A DNA stretch of 64,000 nt from Amblyomma americanum (Eukaryota; Arthropoda; Arachnida; Ixodida; Ixodidae). Shown one piece after another: positions 35,030-46,491 of the stretch. The stretch is from positions 64,289,649-64,353,648 of the forward strand of contig NC_135505.1 in the NCBI RefSeq assembly GCF_052857255.1, read 5' to 3'. Under the pieces are notes generated by a model. That model was given only the letters and a program-made list of their open reading frames with translations. It was not told the origin of the DNA and did no database searches. The stretch's first letter is position 1. Every line of letters starts with the position of its first letter. The position numbers and the translations under genes are program-made.

Positions 35030-35467
35030 CCGTTTACCTGTCTTGTGTACAACAGCTCTATCTTACCGGTACTCAACTACGGGGCAGCTACTTAGAACCT
35101 AACGAAAAGGGTTCAGCTTAAGAACAACTCACCGAGCGATGCAAAGAAAATTGATAGGTGTAACGTTTAGAGACCCGAAGGGGGGAAGAGTGGATGAGGA
35201 AAGAAACGCGTCTTAAATATATGCTATTCGAAATCAAGAGGAAGAAGTCGGCTGGTGCAGGGCATGTAATGCGAAGGCAAGATAACCGCTGGTCCTTAAA
35301 GGTGACGGAGTCCAAGAGAAGGCAAGCGTAGCAGGAAGCGGCAGAAGGTTAGGTGGGCAGATGAGATTAGGAAGTTTGCAGGCGTAGGGTGGGCGCAGCT
35401 GGCGAATAACAGAGTTAATTGGATGGAAACCGGAGAGGACTTTGCGCTGCAGTGGGTGTAGTCAGAC

Positions 35468-35500
<33 letters not shown>
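35030..35500 (+). mobile_element. RTE fragment with (ATG)n tail
   Basis: Diverged and frameshifted C-terminal RTE coding text (KVRWADEIRKFA-like near 35350), ending in GCGCTGCAGTGGGTGTAG and then (TGATGA)n at 35467-35500. It parallels 5530-5970 and the 3' end of 12421-15576. Confidence 0.82.
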
Positions 35501-36146
35501 CCTGCCTTGCATGCAGCAACAGCAAACGTGAACCAGGGTGTCATATTTTTGCTGGTAACACTTCCTCATCTAGCTCTCACGGTTTTGGAATCGTCAAATG
35601 AGCGTTCCCTTTTAATCTGACATTTAACCGCCCTATAAACTCCAACGTCGACTTATCAAGCATTTTCTTCTGCCGTCATTATTTTTGAGGATCGTACTTT
35701 CTGTTTCAAGGTTGTCTTACTTCCGTTTATGTTTCACTTTTACATTTGTATTTGTTAGCTAGTGGTCTAGTTACTCGCCACCAAATAGTATTGGCACTGC
35801 ATCGGTTAATTATCTAAGAAAAGTCTGCCACCTAATTTTCCTCATCCATATTCGTCAACCTTTCTTCATGCTGCGGCTTACTGTTTACCTCGCGCGCTCT
35901 GGGTGTTGAACACCCCGTATCACCTCGATCTGCTTCATTATAGTCTTTCCATATGTCCCCAAGGCTATCCTACCGGCTATTTTTCGCTCTAATTCAAGTG
36001 CCGAATTTGTGGAAGGTCTCAAGCACACCAAGCGTTTTCAAAAGCCGCGCTCGGTACCACTGCGGCCTTTCAGATTCCCTGAAGAACTTCCTGTTAAAAC
36101 CCCCGAGCGCGCGATTCTTCATGACAGATGCGTTTCTGCACAACAT
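35501..36146. other. No recognisable feature
   Basis: A/T-rich sequence between an RTE tail and a SINE. I see no gene or repeat that I can name. Confidence 0.4.
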
Positions 36147-36408
36147 TGATAATGATTATGATGATGACAGATTTTTATGGCGCGAGGGAATCTGTGGCCA
36201 AAGAGCTCCGTGGTACAAGGTTTTTTTTCTTATACTCAGGGCAGGGTCAAAGACCCATTTTCAAGCATTTCATCCTAAAGAAGCCGCCCACCAGGCAGGG
36301 TAAAGCATTTACCCGTTGTATCACCGGTTGGTACCCGGCCGCACTGGGGATCGAACCCCGCACCTGCCGCAAGTGAGGCGGATGCTCAAACGACTAGGCC
36401 ACGGCTGC
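36147..36408 (-). repeat. tRNA-derived SINE with RTE-like tail
   Basis: On the minus strand the head reads GCAGCCGTGGCCTAGTCGTT (A-box), an anticodon-like arm CCGCCTCACTTGCGG (loop CTCACTT), and B-box GGGTTCGATCCCC. An unrelated body follows. The 3' end is GCCATAAAAATCTGTCATCAT running into imperfect CAT/AAT triplets at 36147-36169. The triplet tail matches the RTE tails in this window and suggests RTE machinery mobilises this SINE. The head resembles the tRNA-like head of the RTE element at 15505-15577. Confidence 0.72.
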
Positions 36409-36529
36409 AGTCAAATTGTTCACAAAATTCTGCATGAAAGAAAAAAGGCACATCGGAGCGCCGTCTGAAGATTATGCATCAGATGACACGGAACAGTGGG
36501 AGATATGAACTAAGGAAGAACACTTAACA

Positions 36530-37410
36530 ATGCCACGTGGCCGGCTTTCCCGCACCAAGGCAGGAAGGGCCGCACTTGATCGCCTAGGACTATGCATCGA
36601 GCTGCCACCACTAGATACCAAAGCAAATATACTTACACGCATCGCTCAGGCAATAATAGTCACGCCACTACCTAAGAATATGCAACCCGCTGACCGCAAT
36701 GTAAGAAAGAAAGCTAGGCCAAAAGCTCTAGACAGAATGTACAGCGAACATTAACAAGCGGTATATGTAGATCCTGGAAAATACCAACAGAAATAAGCGT
36801 TCGCACTAGTGCTGGTTGAGACGCAAGGCAGCCTGATAGCCTCCGGCACAACTAAAACGAGATCCTCAGAACGGCACAAGAGGTCCTTGCCGTCATTAAA
36901 AGCAACGCTGATAATATACTAAGTGATTCTATATTCACCAAAGGCAAATATGTGAGGGGCAGTATTTCTCAAGCGTAAAAGACCATATTCGGTCAAACAC
37001 AAACTTAGAAATATTCAGTTGATATGGTCCCCGGCTCACTCGGAGAAAGCTGGTAACGATGCGGCTCACAACGGAGCTCGAGTATTCGTCAGCCGAGCAG
37101 GAGCCGGGGTGTTTACGGGAGTTTCTGGAATGCACGGCTAGCGTCATTTCACGACATTACGAATAATTTTAAACTAGGAAGGACGATCTTCTGCCCTTCA
37201 GAAAAAAACCTTAGATAAGGAGCAGGAGACCACCCGAAGGCGACTGCAGACGCGATCCTTCATCGCTCCTTACTTGATAACAAAATTTCATCCCGGTGAT
37301 TACGACCCGGAATATACATTACCTGGTGAAATATCCACTTATACAAGATCACTTATTGTAGAACTGTAAGGAGGAGCGCCACCGGAATCTCTAAAACAAG
37401 TTCCTACTTT
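36530..37410 (+). mobile_element. LINE fragment with RNase H-domain remnants
   Basis: Starts in the linker (LPPLDTKANILTRIAQAI, then PLPKNMQPADRNVRKKARPK). It continues with YVDPGKYQQK, an Asp-bearing first RNase H motif, near 36760. Further on is ILSDS near 36912 (third motif) and WSPAHSEKAGNDAAH near 37025 (the H-A-G-N segment of RNase H). This is the C-terminal RNase H of an I-group LINE. Stops and frameshifts make it a dead 5'-truncated copy. Confidence 0.65.
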
Positions 37411-38640
37411 CGAGCAAATTGATAGGTCGTGTTGGCCAGCTCAGAGCTGGGCGTTCATATCCGAGCCATTGGACGGGCTACTTAGGTCGGTCAGCCATGG
37501 GCTGATAGCCACCTAGCACGGATAATCTGCATTTGCATTTTCTCACGAAATAAATGTTGTGCAATCCAATCGTGAAACTGAACAACCAAAACAAAAATTA
37601 ATGTCATTGCACTGTCCACGGGTAATGTCGATATACTGGCGTAAAATTTTTTTTCTCTACGCACATTCGCGACGTATTATTGTCAATGCTAAATTCTATG
37701 TGCGTACCAGAAATTTTTTCTTATACTGCCTCACACTATTCGATCGAAGCGGCACGCAAGCTACGAGATACCGCCGACGTGTTTCACATGTGTGTGCTTG
37801 CTCTCGAGCTCGAGCTTCGCAAGTTTTTTGCAGTGCTCTGTGTCACTTTGGTTCCCTCAAGTACACTGCGAAAAAGCAAAATGAGTTCTAATGGTGGGCC
37901 TCCAACTCGGACAAGACTACCAGCACACAACGCCAAAAGAAAAAAAATATTGCTGGTGGTTTAGCTCTCGTTAACCCTGGTCGAATGCGAAAAGCTGCAC
38001 CTCCCTGCCTACGTTTGTGGTCTAGCGACTGGCGCTCTCCACGGCAGTCGTCGCATCGAACACACATAGCTTTACGCTGTACGCATCAAAGTGCGCCGGC
38101 GTTTTCTGCAGAACTTACTTTGATGCCCTACGCATGCGATTTCAGCAGACGCTTTCTCTCTCCGCTCGGACAAGGTGTGTGACGTCACTGAGGGAGTAGG
38201 CCGCACACATGGGATGCCTATTTTCCTGCCCTCCGCAACGCTGTGATGGAGCGCATACCTGCCGCTCTCCACGGCAGGTGGTGGTGGTAAACATTTATTA
38301 TGTACACGGAAGTGTTTGGGCCCAGGCCCTATGGCCCAGGTTTTCACAAATCTAGGTGGAGCTCCTATTCCGGAGAGCCAATGGCGTCTGGCGCCGCTCG
38401 CGCCCTGGCGACGAGTAGGGTATGGCAGCTGTGCAGCACCGCCCCTCAGGACTCCCTAGAAGGGTAGGAGATGAAGGATAGGGAAGGGTGGGGATTGGAG
38501 GGCCAATCTCCGAACAGCCTGCAGGCGCCGAATTGATCACACCTAGCGTTCCGCAGAAAGCGTCAAAGTGCACCGGCGTTTCGAAGAAAATGAAATTAAA
38601 ATTCGTTTTTGGGGAAATGAAATGGCGCAGTATCTGTCTC
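37411..38640. other. Unclassified; short internal duplications
   Basis: No gene is recognised. The phrases CGCTCTCCACGGCAG (near 38034 and 38264) and AAGTGCxCCGGCGTTT (near 38089 and 38566) occur twice, so part of this stretch is an old local duplication. Bases 38280-38520 (GGTGGTGGTAAACATTTATT onward) look like the 3' tail of some retroelement but I cannot name it. Confidence 0.35.
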
Positions 38641-38659
38641 ACATACATCGGCGAACCCC

Positions 38660-38905
38660 TGAATCTCGGCGTAAGGCAAGGAATAAAGGTAGGAGTGATA
38701 GAAGAAAGGAAGAATGAGGTGCCGTATTGGAGGGCTGCGGAAGAATTTCGATGCCCTGGGGATCTTTAACGTGTACTGACAACACACAGCACACGGGCGC
38801 CTTAGCGTTTCGCCTCTTTCTAAAGGCAGCCGATGCGGTCGGGTTCGAACTCGGGATCTCGGGACCAGTAGCCGAGTGCCCTATCCACTGAGCCACCGCG
38901 GCGGG
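38660..38905 (-). repeat. tRNA-derived SINE (Ruka-like subfamily)
   Basis: Minus-strand head CCGCCGCGGTGGCTCAGTGG with the B-box-like GAGTTCGAACCCGACC. The body reads GGCGCCCGTGTGCTGTG and then ACGTTAAAGATCCCCAGG. The start is shared with the copies at 432 and 1607, but the anticodon arm and body differ, so it is another subfamily. Confidence 0.7.
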
Positions 38906-39599
38906 TCCGGCGTTTTATGCAGAACGCGTTGTATGGAGAACCCACTTTCAAGACCTGGGCACGCGATGCCGGCATACGCTTTTGCGCTTGACCGAAGGTC
39001 GTCAAAGTGGCAAGACCAAAGGTCAAATTCGAAATATTTGGCGTAACAGCCACTGGTGTCGCTGCAGCAGGTGATTTCGATCATGTGTCGAACCTGACTA
39101 CCACCAGTTATACTCATGGTTTGACCTCTAGGTACATTCAAGGTGAAAGTTTCGACCCCGCTGACGGCCGAAAAGCAGGCGTGGTGAAGCTTTTCGCTTT
39201 AAAACAATAAGCCTGTCGATCGGCAGCGACGCGTAACCGAAGGTAATAACCGCCAAAATGCGCCAACTTCAGACTACCGATGGCGCAGGAAGTGCCGCAA
39301 ATCAGATAACATCAAAAATGCTCGGGGATAATATCCGCGAAGGCGATGCACATTCCTCTTCCTGGACGGTGGCAAGCTGTTCAAAGTTTTCATCAAATAG
39401 AACAATAAAGAAGATAACAGCTATATAGGCTCGCCGACATGCGCAGTGGTGTGAAAAAAATATTTAGTAAGGTTGAACCACCAGTCACTGCATTAAGCAG
39501 TCAAATAGATTCCAGGAGTGCAAAAATGTCACCGGACGGACGTGTTCACCGTGCTGCGCTATTCTTTCTTATTGTCACCCTTTAGCTTTTCCATTTCCA
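38906..39599. other. No recognisable feature
   Basis: No gene or named repeat is seen. The LINE fragment that begins at 40777 on the minus strand may extend into this stretch, but I cannot trace it below about 39600. Confidence 0.35.
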
Positions 39600-40777
39600 C
39601 AAACTTGTGTACATATTCTCGAAATTATATGCGCGCTGTTCGTGCGTCGGGTTCACAAAATCCAGCCATACGGGAGCGCAAAAATACTGTGGAGGCCCAC
39701 CATGTGATTAGGTCAAATGGCACCCAATGCACATTTTCTGTTGGCAAAAACCGAATTCCGTACGTGTCTTGGGGAAATTGATTTTTTTTTATTGTCCCCT
39801 GGAACACGTCCCAAATGTACACTCCTTCCCAACAGTGGAACAAGACGTGGTCTATGGTCTCCGATTGTTTGCAAATGAGACAATCTGACCCACAAGGAAG
39901 AAACAGCTGATTTGTCTCCACAAACATTTTCACAGATAAAGTCCCTTGCGTAGATTAAAGAAAATCTTGACTCCCGGCGGCACCATCATTTTCTTCAACT
40001 TTTTTAAAACGTTGCGACCCGGGCCTCCACATTACAAAGCCCTGTACATAGGCGCAGGAAAAGTGTTGTCACACAGGTTCTTGTATAAACTGCTTCTAGT
40101 CACAGCACTGAAATATTCTTTTGAAAATTTAGCATTTAAAAACCTGACGCTGGAGACTATCTTCTTCAAAAACCCGAACATGCCACCGGGTATGCACTCT
40201 GTGGAAATCACAAAGTCTGGCAAGGCCCGCCAAACCCCTACTCTTACACTCTGCGCAGAAAGGGATCTTGTACGTCATGGAAAAACAAGAATCTACTGAC
40301 AAGTGGCCTCACAAATAAATGTCCCATCCCAAACCTCCATTCTTCACTCGTCTGCACAAGTTGGTACGCATGCACGTGTCCCAAGGAGAGGCCTACACAA
40401 GCACGGCGAAAGGGCAGTGCAACGTTTGTACATTAAGTCGCGAGCAATGCATCACTTGCATCATGTACTAAAGCTTACTGAAGAAAAAACATTACACACA
40501 GTGGCTGCAGTAAATATCGATCTATAACCCTTTCTACTATTCTGCTTTGTCTCGTGTTTATTTTGGCAGTCCATTACAAAAAGGTTCGCTTTCTCTGTAA
40601 TATTGCAGCGGCACTCAAATATACAACAGTATTTCAGAGGGGTCGTATACCATGTCACATTAGCGAATGTATGAGGGGTCTCTGGCCACTCCTCATGCTA
40701 GAACCCCACACATTTTCTCCAGTTAACCCTGCTGCCCGTCACATTACTGAACTGCCTTACCCCTTCAACCGCATTAC
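39600..40777 (-). mobile_element. L1/Tx1-like LINE fragment E, starting at the tRNA-Gly site
   Basis: On the minus strand the sequence leaves tRNA-Gly after GTATAGTGG at 40778, the same point where LINE B starts. Farther along it encodes the C-terminal region of the tRNA-targeting LINE. SDCLICKQSETIDHVLFHCW and GVYIWDVFQGTIKK (39880-39790) match LINE A (SHCLTCKQPETIDLVFLHCW). Most of the ORFs are missing, so this is a heavily deleted copy. No tRNA remnant is found at its 3' end. Confidence 0.65.
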
Positions 40778-40795
40778 CCACTATACGACTGACGC
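40778..40795 (-). tRNA. tRNA-Gly 5' fragment (unit 5)
   Basis: Minus strand GCGTCAGTCGTATAGTGG, the first 18 nt of a diverged tRNA-Gly, interrupted by LINE E. The remainder of this unit is not found. Confidence 0.7.
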
Positions 40796-40958
40796 CCAGC
40801 GGAGAGCGCACTTTGCCTGGCAGCACTCTAGTCTCGCACTTTCGAACCAGCCGTCCATCGGCAGCTGCAGCGTGAATTTGCGCACAGAAAGCAGCACAGG
40901 TCTACTACGCTGATCGTATTTCCCACTCAACATGCCTATAGAAAAAAAGTAAAACCAA
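40796..40958 (-). repeat. tRNA-Gly array spacer (between units 4 and 5)
   Basis: Spacer sequence shared with 41031-41226, 52028-52208 and 63115-63320. Conserved pieces include AAAATGCGCCAATGG-like text, GCAAATGCTCGCTGAAGCAG-like text, and CACTCCGCTGGGC just before each tRNA. It starts with the T-run of the preceding tRNA. Confidence 0.75.
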
Positions 40959-41030
40959 TGCGTCGCCCGCGAATCGATCGCGGGTCAACTGCTTGGAAGG
41001 CAGCTATGGTGACCACTATACCACCGACGC
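40959..41030 (-). tRNA. tRNA-Gly(UCC), unit 4, the only uninterrupted copy
   Basis: A 72-nt cloverleaf on the minus strand: acceptor GCGTCGG/GCGACGC, anticodon arm GCTGC-CTTCCAA-GCAGT (anticodon TCC), discriminator A. The T-arm is CCGCG-ATCGATT-CGCGG. Compared with unit 3 (CCGGG...CCCGG) both sides of one stem pair changed and pairing is kept. The T-loop starts with A instead of T, and pair 7-66 is G-G. The B-box is therefore weakened, so this is either a diverged working gene or a pseudogene. A T-run follows (minus strand, 40948-40942), as expected for a Pol III terminator. Confidence 0.75.
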
Positions 41031-41226
41031 CGAGCGGAGTGTGCACTTTGCATGGCATCTCTCCATTGGCGCATTTTCAAGCCAGCGAGCCATTGCCTGC
41101 TTCAGCGAGCATTTGCGAACAGAAAACAGCACAGCGCTACTGCGCCGGTCATATTTGATCTGCCCATAAAAGAAACGCTACACTTCTCTGTGTAAGCAGA
41201 GTGTTGTGTCGCAGTCAACATACCCA
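41031..41226 (-). repeat. tRNA-Gly array spacer (between units 3 and 4)
   Basis: A spacer of about 196 bp, homologous to the other array spacers. It begins right after the duplicated T-run at the 3' end of LINE D and leads into tRNA unit 4. Confidence 0.78.
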
Positions 41227-41239
41227 TAGAAAAAAAAGT
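41227..41239. repeat. Target-site duplication of LINE D, 3' side
   Basis: TAGAAAAAAAAGT, identical to 47066-47078. On the minus strand it is ACTTTTTTTTCTA, the Pol III-type T-run that follows tRNA-Gly unit 3. Confidence 0.88.
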
Positions 41240-41575
41240 GTTGTGTTGTGTTGGGTTTTATGGCGCATAGGCAACTAAGGCCATCATGCGCCAAGCTGGA
41301 GGTATAGGAGAAATCTCTGGATGATTTTATGGAAATGTGAAAATCGTCGCTGGTGCAGAGTGCTTAAATAGTTAAAATTACCTCATGATGATGAAGGAAA
41401 AAGATGCTAGAAATTGGTACTATTAAAAACGTTTAAAGGGGGTCGGGTCACCTCAGCAGCCATCCTTACCAGGGTAAGGATCTCGAGGCTTCCAACCAAT
41501 CAAATACAGACCTCACCCTTTTTCTCAGGAATGAGGAATGGCCGAGGTGTGTCAGGCGAAGTACTGGGTCATGAT

Positions 41576-44500
41576 TTAAATATTTTTAAGAAAACCAGCT
41601 TCTGTTAAAAATCTAAAAACACAGGACATGTCCACAATTGCGTTATCACTCAAGAGCAGTGCTGGATGAAAAGGGATGCACTGGTTATAAAACGGAGAAA
41701 AACACATTTTCCGTAGCCTTTCCAGTTTAGAGCATGAAATTAAAATGTGAGTCACTGTAAGTTCTTCTCCGCATGTACAAACTGGTATGTCTTCTTTCCT
41801 TAGCAGAAAGTTGTGTGTGAAGTGTGTGTGACCTATCCGGAGTCGGCAGATAATGACATCTTTGAAACGTTTCTGGTGCACACATGACTTCCATTCACCT
41901 AGGACTGGTTTTATTAACCGTAGTTTGTTATTTAGTTCGTTGTTCCAGGTGGACTGCCATTTTTTCCTTGCATTAATATGTATTAAGTTCATGCAATCTC
42001 TATAGGGCACATTTATGTTTTTAATTTGCTTTTCACAAGCTTGAGCAGCGCACAAATCTGCTCTTTCATTGCCCTTTATGCCAACATGACTTGGTACCCA
42101 GCAGAGTCTTATGTTTTGTCCTTGGGCTATGGCTGTTGTAATGTTGTGTATGAGGTCGCCAAGCAGCGGGGTTATTGCATTTCTAGGATGAAGGGCTGTG
42201 AGCACACTTAGTGAGTCTGTGTAAATAATACTGTTGGGTAGGTTCTCGTTTAGTATTTTTTCTATGGCTACACAAATGGCGTAACATTCCGCAGTGAAGA
42301 TGGAAGCGCACTGTGGAAGTCTTAATATTTTATTCCAATTTCCCTGTACAACTGCACTTCCAACGTATGCATCTGTTTTGGAACCGTCGGTATAAAATGC
42401 TGTGAAAGTAGTATACTTTTCCTCGAGTGTGAGGAATTCTTGTATTATATGTTGTTGCGGAATTTGTTTCTTAGGGAACTGTGTTAGAGTGAAATCACAG
42501 ATTTCAGGGAAATTGTGCCATGGCGGCAGTGGACCTCGCCTTCGGGCAATGTTTGGCAATACGTCTAATATGCTAAGGTTCCGGCACATGTCTTCAAATC
42601 GCAAGAGGAGAGGCCGAGTAGCTTGCGGCTTGCTGTTGAAGAGTGTTCTAGAAAGGCACTTTGTGGCGATAGGGTAACATAGATGTTTATGCAGTGAACG
42701 GATTTTTAGAATGTATGAGCATGTGAGTATGGCTCTTCTATCTGTAAGCGATGGTTCATTGGTCTCTACATGGAGACTGTTTATGGGTGATGTCCTATAT
42801 GCACCAGTGGAGAGACGTAAACCTAAATTATGTACCGGATCTAGCCGTTTGAGGTACGATGGTCTCGCTGATCCATACACTACACATCCGTAATCCAGGG
42901 TAGAGCGTACTACAGAGCGGTATATTTGTAACAGACATGTCCTATCGGCTCCCCAGTGTTTTCTCGACAGTACTTTGAGTATGTTCAGGGATCGAGAAGC
43001 CTTCTTTTTCAGCGCATTTATGTGAGGCATAAAGGTGAGCTTTCTGTCGAATGTTACACCTAGAAATTTATGTTCTTTTTTCACGGCTAAGTCTATTTCG
43101 TTCAGGTGTAGGGTGGGATCTATCTGCATGCCTCGTCTGAGTGAAAAAAGAATGGCCACCGATTTCTGTGGAGAAAAACGGAAGCCATTTTGGTCTGCCC
43201 ATATTGCCAGTTTATTTATTGTTAGCTGTATCTGTCGTTCACATGTTGATGTATTCGAGGATGTGTAGGCTATCTGGAGATCATCTACATAGACAGAATA
43301 CATTACGGACCTCGGGATTATTTTCCTGATAGAATTCATTTTTACAATAAAGAGTGTTGTGCTCAAAATACATCCTTGAGGTACTCCGTTTTCTTGTATA
43401 AACTTCTTTGAAAGGGTTGAGCCTAGGCGGACGTGAAATGTACGGTTAGACAAAAAGTCTTTAAGGCAGTTCAACATCCTGCCGCGGATGCCCAGTTCAG
43501 CCAGGTCCTGAATAATCCCAAATCTCCACGTTGTGTCATACGCCTTCTCTAAATCGAAGAAGACAGCGAGACAATGCTGTCTGTGTACAAAAGCCTCACG
43601 AACAGTGTTTTCAAGACGAACCAGGTGGTCGGTGGTGGAGCAAGCCTTTTTAAAACCGCATTGATGGACATCCAGAAGCTCCCGGTCTTCTAACACGAAT
43701 GATAGTCTGATGTTCAATACACTTTCAAAAGATTTCGCTAGGCAGCTAGTCAGAGCTATGGGCCTATAGCTGCTAGGAAGGGTAGAGGGCTTTCCGGGTT
43801 TTAATAGAGGAATAATAACGGCCATCTTCCAGGCTTCAGGAAGTTTCCCCGATACCCAAACTTTGTTAAAAAAATTTAAAAGCGCCTCCACAGCCGGTTC
43901 AGAGAGATGAGCCAGCATTTGATAATGTATTTCATCTGGGCCAGGTGCAGTTTGCTTACCAGCGGACAGTACTCTATTAATTTCTTGGATTGTAAGTACG
44001 TTATTATAGGGCTCATTTGAACTGCCACTTGTCGGCAGTCTTTGTTTTTCAGCTGCGTTTTTGTATTTCAGGAATGATTCTCTGTAGTGAGATGAACTGG
44101 AAACTTCAGAAAAATATTCACCCAAAATATCTGCCTGCTCTTCTAAATTTGTCTGTATGCCAGGGGTTGATAGAAACGGAACTGTGAATGGGGAGTAGCT
44201 GCCATTCATCTTTTTTAGCATCTCCCACATTTGTTTTGACGTAATTGAGCTGTTTATTGAGGACACGTAACCTTGCCATGAAGTTTTTTCTGCATTACGG
44301 CGAATATATCGAGCTTTTGCTCTTGCCTTTTTAAAGCTTATTAAGTTCTCGTGCGTTGGGTACCTACGAAAAATTCCCCAAGCTTTGTTTTGTTTCTTTT
44401 TTGCATCTCTGCATTCCTGTGTAAACCAAATTTTGTGATTCTGCTTTACTACTCCAGATGACCGAGGAATTGCTAGGCGTGCAGCTGTTAAAATGCAGTT

Positions 44501-45287
44501 CGTGATAGCTTCATTCAGTTGGTCTATGCTGAGATCATCTGAAAATATTTTATCTAAGCTGGCCCTTTCTCTAAAAAGTTCCCAGTCGGCTAATTGTACC
44601 TTCCACCGTCGTGGTTTCGTTGGGGTGACTAGTGGTGGGGATGTTAGGCTTATTGATACAGGGAGGTGATCGCTGCCGTATGGGTTATCAATGACATCCC
44701 ATTTAAAATCACAAAAGATAGAAGGTGAAGTAAAAGACAAATCTATGCAACTCATTTTTCCCGTGCTCGGAGAGCAGTATGTATCTTTGCCGGTGTTAAG
44801 AAGGCAAACATTATTACTTAGAATAAAATCTTCTAAAATACGACCTCTTGCATCAGTGTGTGCACTGCCCCAAAAACCGGAGTGGGCATTAAAATCACCA
44901 ACTAGCAGATATGGCTCCGGTAGCTGTTCTAAAAGGGATTCTAAATTATGAAGTGTTACTGTTAGGTGTGGTTCAAGATATATGGTGCATATTGTGAGTG
45001 TTTTAAAATGAAGAATGGTGACTGCGACGGCTTCGTATTTGGTTTTAAGTTTAATCTCGCGGGTTGCCACACCATTCTGGATGACAATGGCAACACCTCC
45101 AGACAGTTTGCTTGCTTGCTCTCGGTCACACCGAAAGATATTGTACTTGTTTAAAATATTTTTTTTTTTGACCTAAGTTGGTTTCCTGTAAGCACAAAGC
45201 CACCGGGGACATTGTGTTTAAAAGCTCTTTTATGTCAGAGTAGTTATTTATTAGTCCTCGGCAGTTCCACTGTATAAGGAACGCCAT
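41576..45287 (-). CDS. LINE D ORF2: endonuclease, reverse transcriptase, RNase H
   Basis: The open frame from 45070 gives 1164 codons. Its true start is probably the ATG at 45287 (MAFLIQWNCRGLINNYSDIK). An 11-A run (T-run 45159-45169) puts the first 40 codons one base out of frame; ten A would restore it. Endonuclease motifs are LVGDFNAHSGFWGS and GSDHLPVSI. RT motifs are SYRPIALTSCLAKSFE, FFDLEKAYDTTW, GVPQGCILSTTLF and YVDDLQIAY. RNase H motifs are YTDGSKTDAYVGSAV, FTAECYAICVAIEKIL, YTDSLSVLTAL and WVPSHVGIKGNERADLCA. A C-terminal Cys-His motif, CTCGEELTVTHILISC, follows. The protein performs target-primed reverse transcription. The RNase H domain places it in the I group of LINEs. Confidence 0.88.
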
Positions 45288-45309
45288 ATTTCACTAGTGT
45301 AGTTAAAAC

Positions 45310-46491
45310 TTAGGGTACCGGTTTTGGGGGTGCCAATACCGGGGTCTTTTTTCTTTTTCGCTCCAGGGAGCTGTGCCTCTGCTGCAGCAAAGGCGAATTC
45401 TGAGTTGTATCCATCGCCTCATTAGAGGCTCTGGACTTCCGCGGTGAACCCGCAGGTGTACGGTTTGTGGGCTTCTCCCGACTGGGGGAAGCCTTTCGGG
45501 CGGCCGACTGAGGGGCCGGCGGGCCCTTGCTCAGAGGTGGCAGGGCAGCCTTCGCTGCATCTGCCGGGGGCGGGGGTGGCCCTGCCTCAGGCATTTCCTG
45601 GGCAGTGGCCGAAGCCTGGTGTGGTGTGCCGCCCCTGCGCACCACATCGGCGAAATTTGTTTTTGCCGTGAACTGGAAAGCTGATGGGAGTCTTTTCCGA
45701 GCTTCTTGGTATGTTATGTTTTCCTTTGTCTTTATTGTTATTATTTCCTTCTCTCTCTTCCAGGTAGGACATGACCTCGAGTACGCGGGGTGATCCCCTT
45801 CGCAGTTCGCGCACAGTGGTGAAGCACTGCAGTCCACAGATTCATGATTTTTTGACGAACATTTGGCGCATGTTTGGCGGCCACGACAGCTCTGTGAGCC
45901 ATGGCCAAATCTTTGACATTTGAAGCAGCGTCTGGGGTTTGCGATGTACGGTCTTACATTTATTTTGAGATATCCTACTTCTATGGTTTCGGGAAGTTGG
46001 CTGGAGGCAAAGGTCAGGACTATGTGTTTTGTTGCTATTTCCTTGTCATCTTTTCGGATTTTAATACGATGTACTTCGGTGACGCTCTGGTCTTTCAGAC
46101 CCTCCAACATCTCTTCTTCAGAAAGGTTCAGGAAATCGTGTTCAGATATTACTCCTTTCACTGTGTTTAGTGATCGATGTGCAGTAATGGATACAGGAAT
46201 GTCTCCAAAGGACACTATGGATGGGAGTTTGGAAAATTGCACTTTGTCTCGGATTTGGAGCAGTAGGTCGCCACTGGGTAGCTTCGTCACCTTGTAGCCA
46301 AGGCCCAGGGCGTCGGTAAGAGATTTAGAAACAATGAATGGGGACATTTTCCTAGCTGGTTGATCTAGATTTTCACTATGTACGACATGGTACCTAGGGA
46401 AAACTTCTTTTGTTTTTTGCAGGAACTGCGTAGTGGCATCGGTCCGCCCTCGTTTATGAGGGCGATCATTTGTTGAAGGAAAGGGATCCAT
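45310..46491 (-). CDS. LINE D ORF1: Gag-like nucleic-acid binding protein
   Basis: I chose the ATG at 46491 (MDPFPSTNDRPHKRGRTDAT) because the frame upstream of it (open to 46602) looks like leader sequence. From residue 210 there is a cluster of CCHC knuckles: CFKCQRFGHGSQSC, CAKCSSKNHESVDC and CANCEGDHPAYSRSC. The tail is rich in Pro, Ala and Lys (PKSRASNEAMDTTQNSPLLQ). This layout is typical of ORF1p of I-group LINEs, which coats element RNA. The frame is unbroken. It ends 22 bp before the likely ORF2 start, so re-initiation is plausible. Confidence 0.85.
   Translation of the reverse strand: MDPFPSTNDRPHKRGRTDATTQFLQKTKEVFPRYHVVHSENLDQPARKMSPFIVSKSLTDALGLGYKVTKLPSGDLLLQIRDKVQFSKLPSIVSFGDIPVSITAHRSLNTVKGVISEHDFLNLSEEEMLEGLKDQSVTEVHRIKIRKDDKEIATKHIVLTFASSQLPETIEVGYLKINVRPYIANPRRCFKCQRFGHGSQSCRGRQTCAKCSSKNHESVDCSASPLCANCEGDHPAYSRSCPTWKREKEIITIKTKENITYQEARKRLPSAFQFTAKTNFADVVRRGGTPHQASATAQEMPEAGPPPPPADAAKAALPPLSKGPPAPQSAARKASPSREKPTNRTPAGSPRKSRASNEAMDTTQNSPLLQQRHSSLERKRKKTPVLAPPKPVP

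Noticed and set aside
36340..36408. Candidate tRNA-Val (loop CTCACTT)
   Set aside because: The tRNA-like part is followed by a SINE body and triplet tail, and the acceptor stem does not close.
38034..38580. Target duplications around 38280-38550
   Set aside because: The repeated phrases are not directly adjacent to one clean insert; an older local duplication is simpler.
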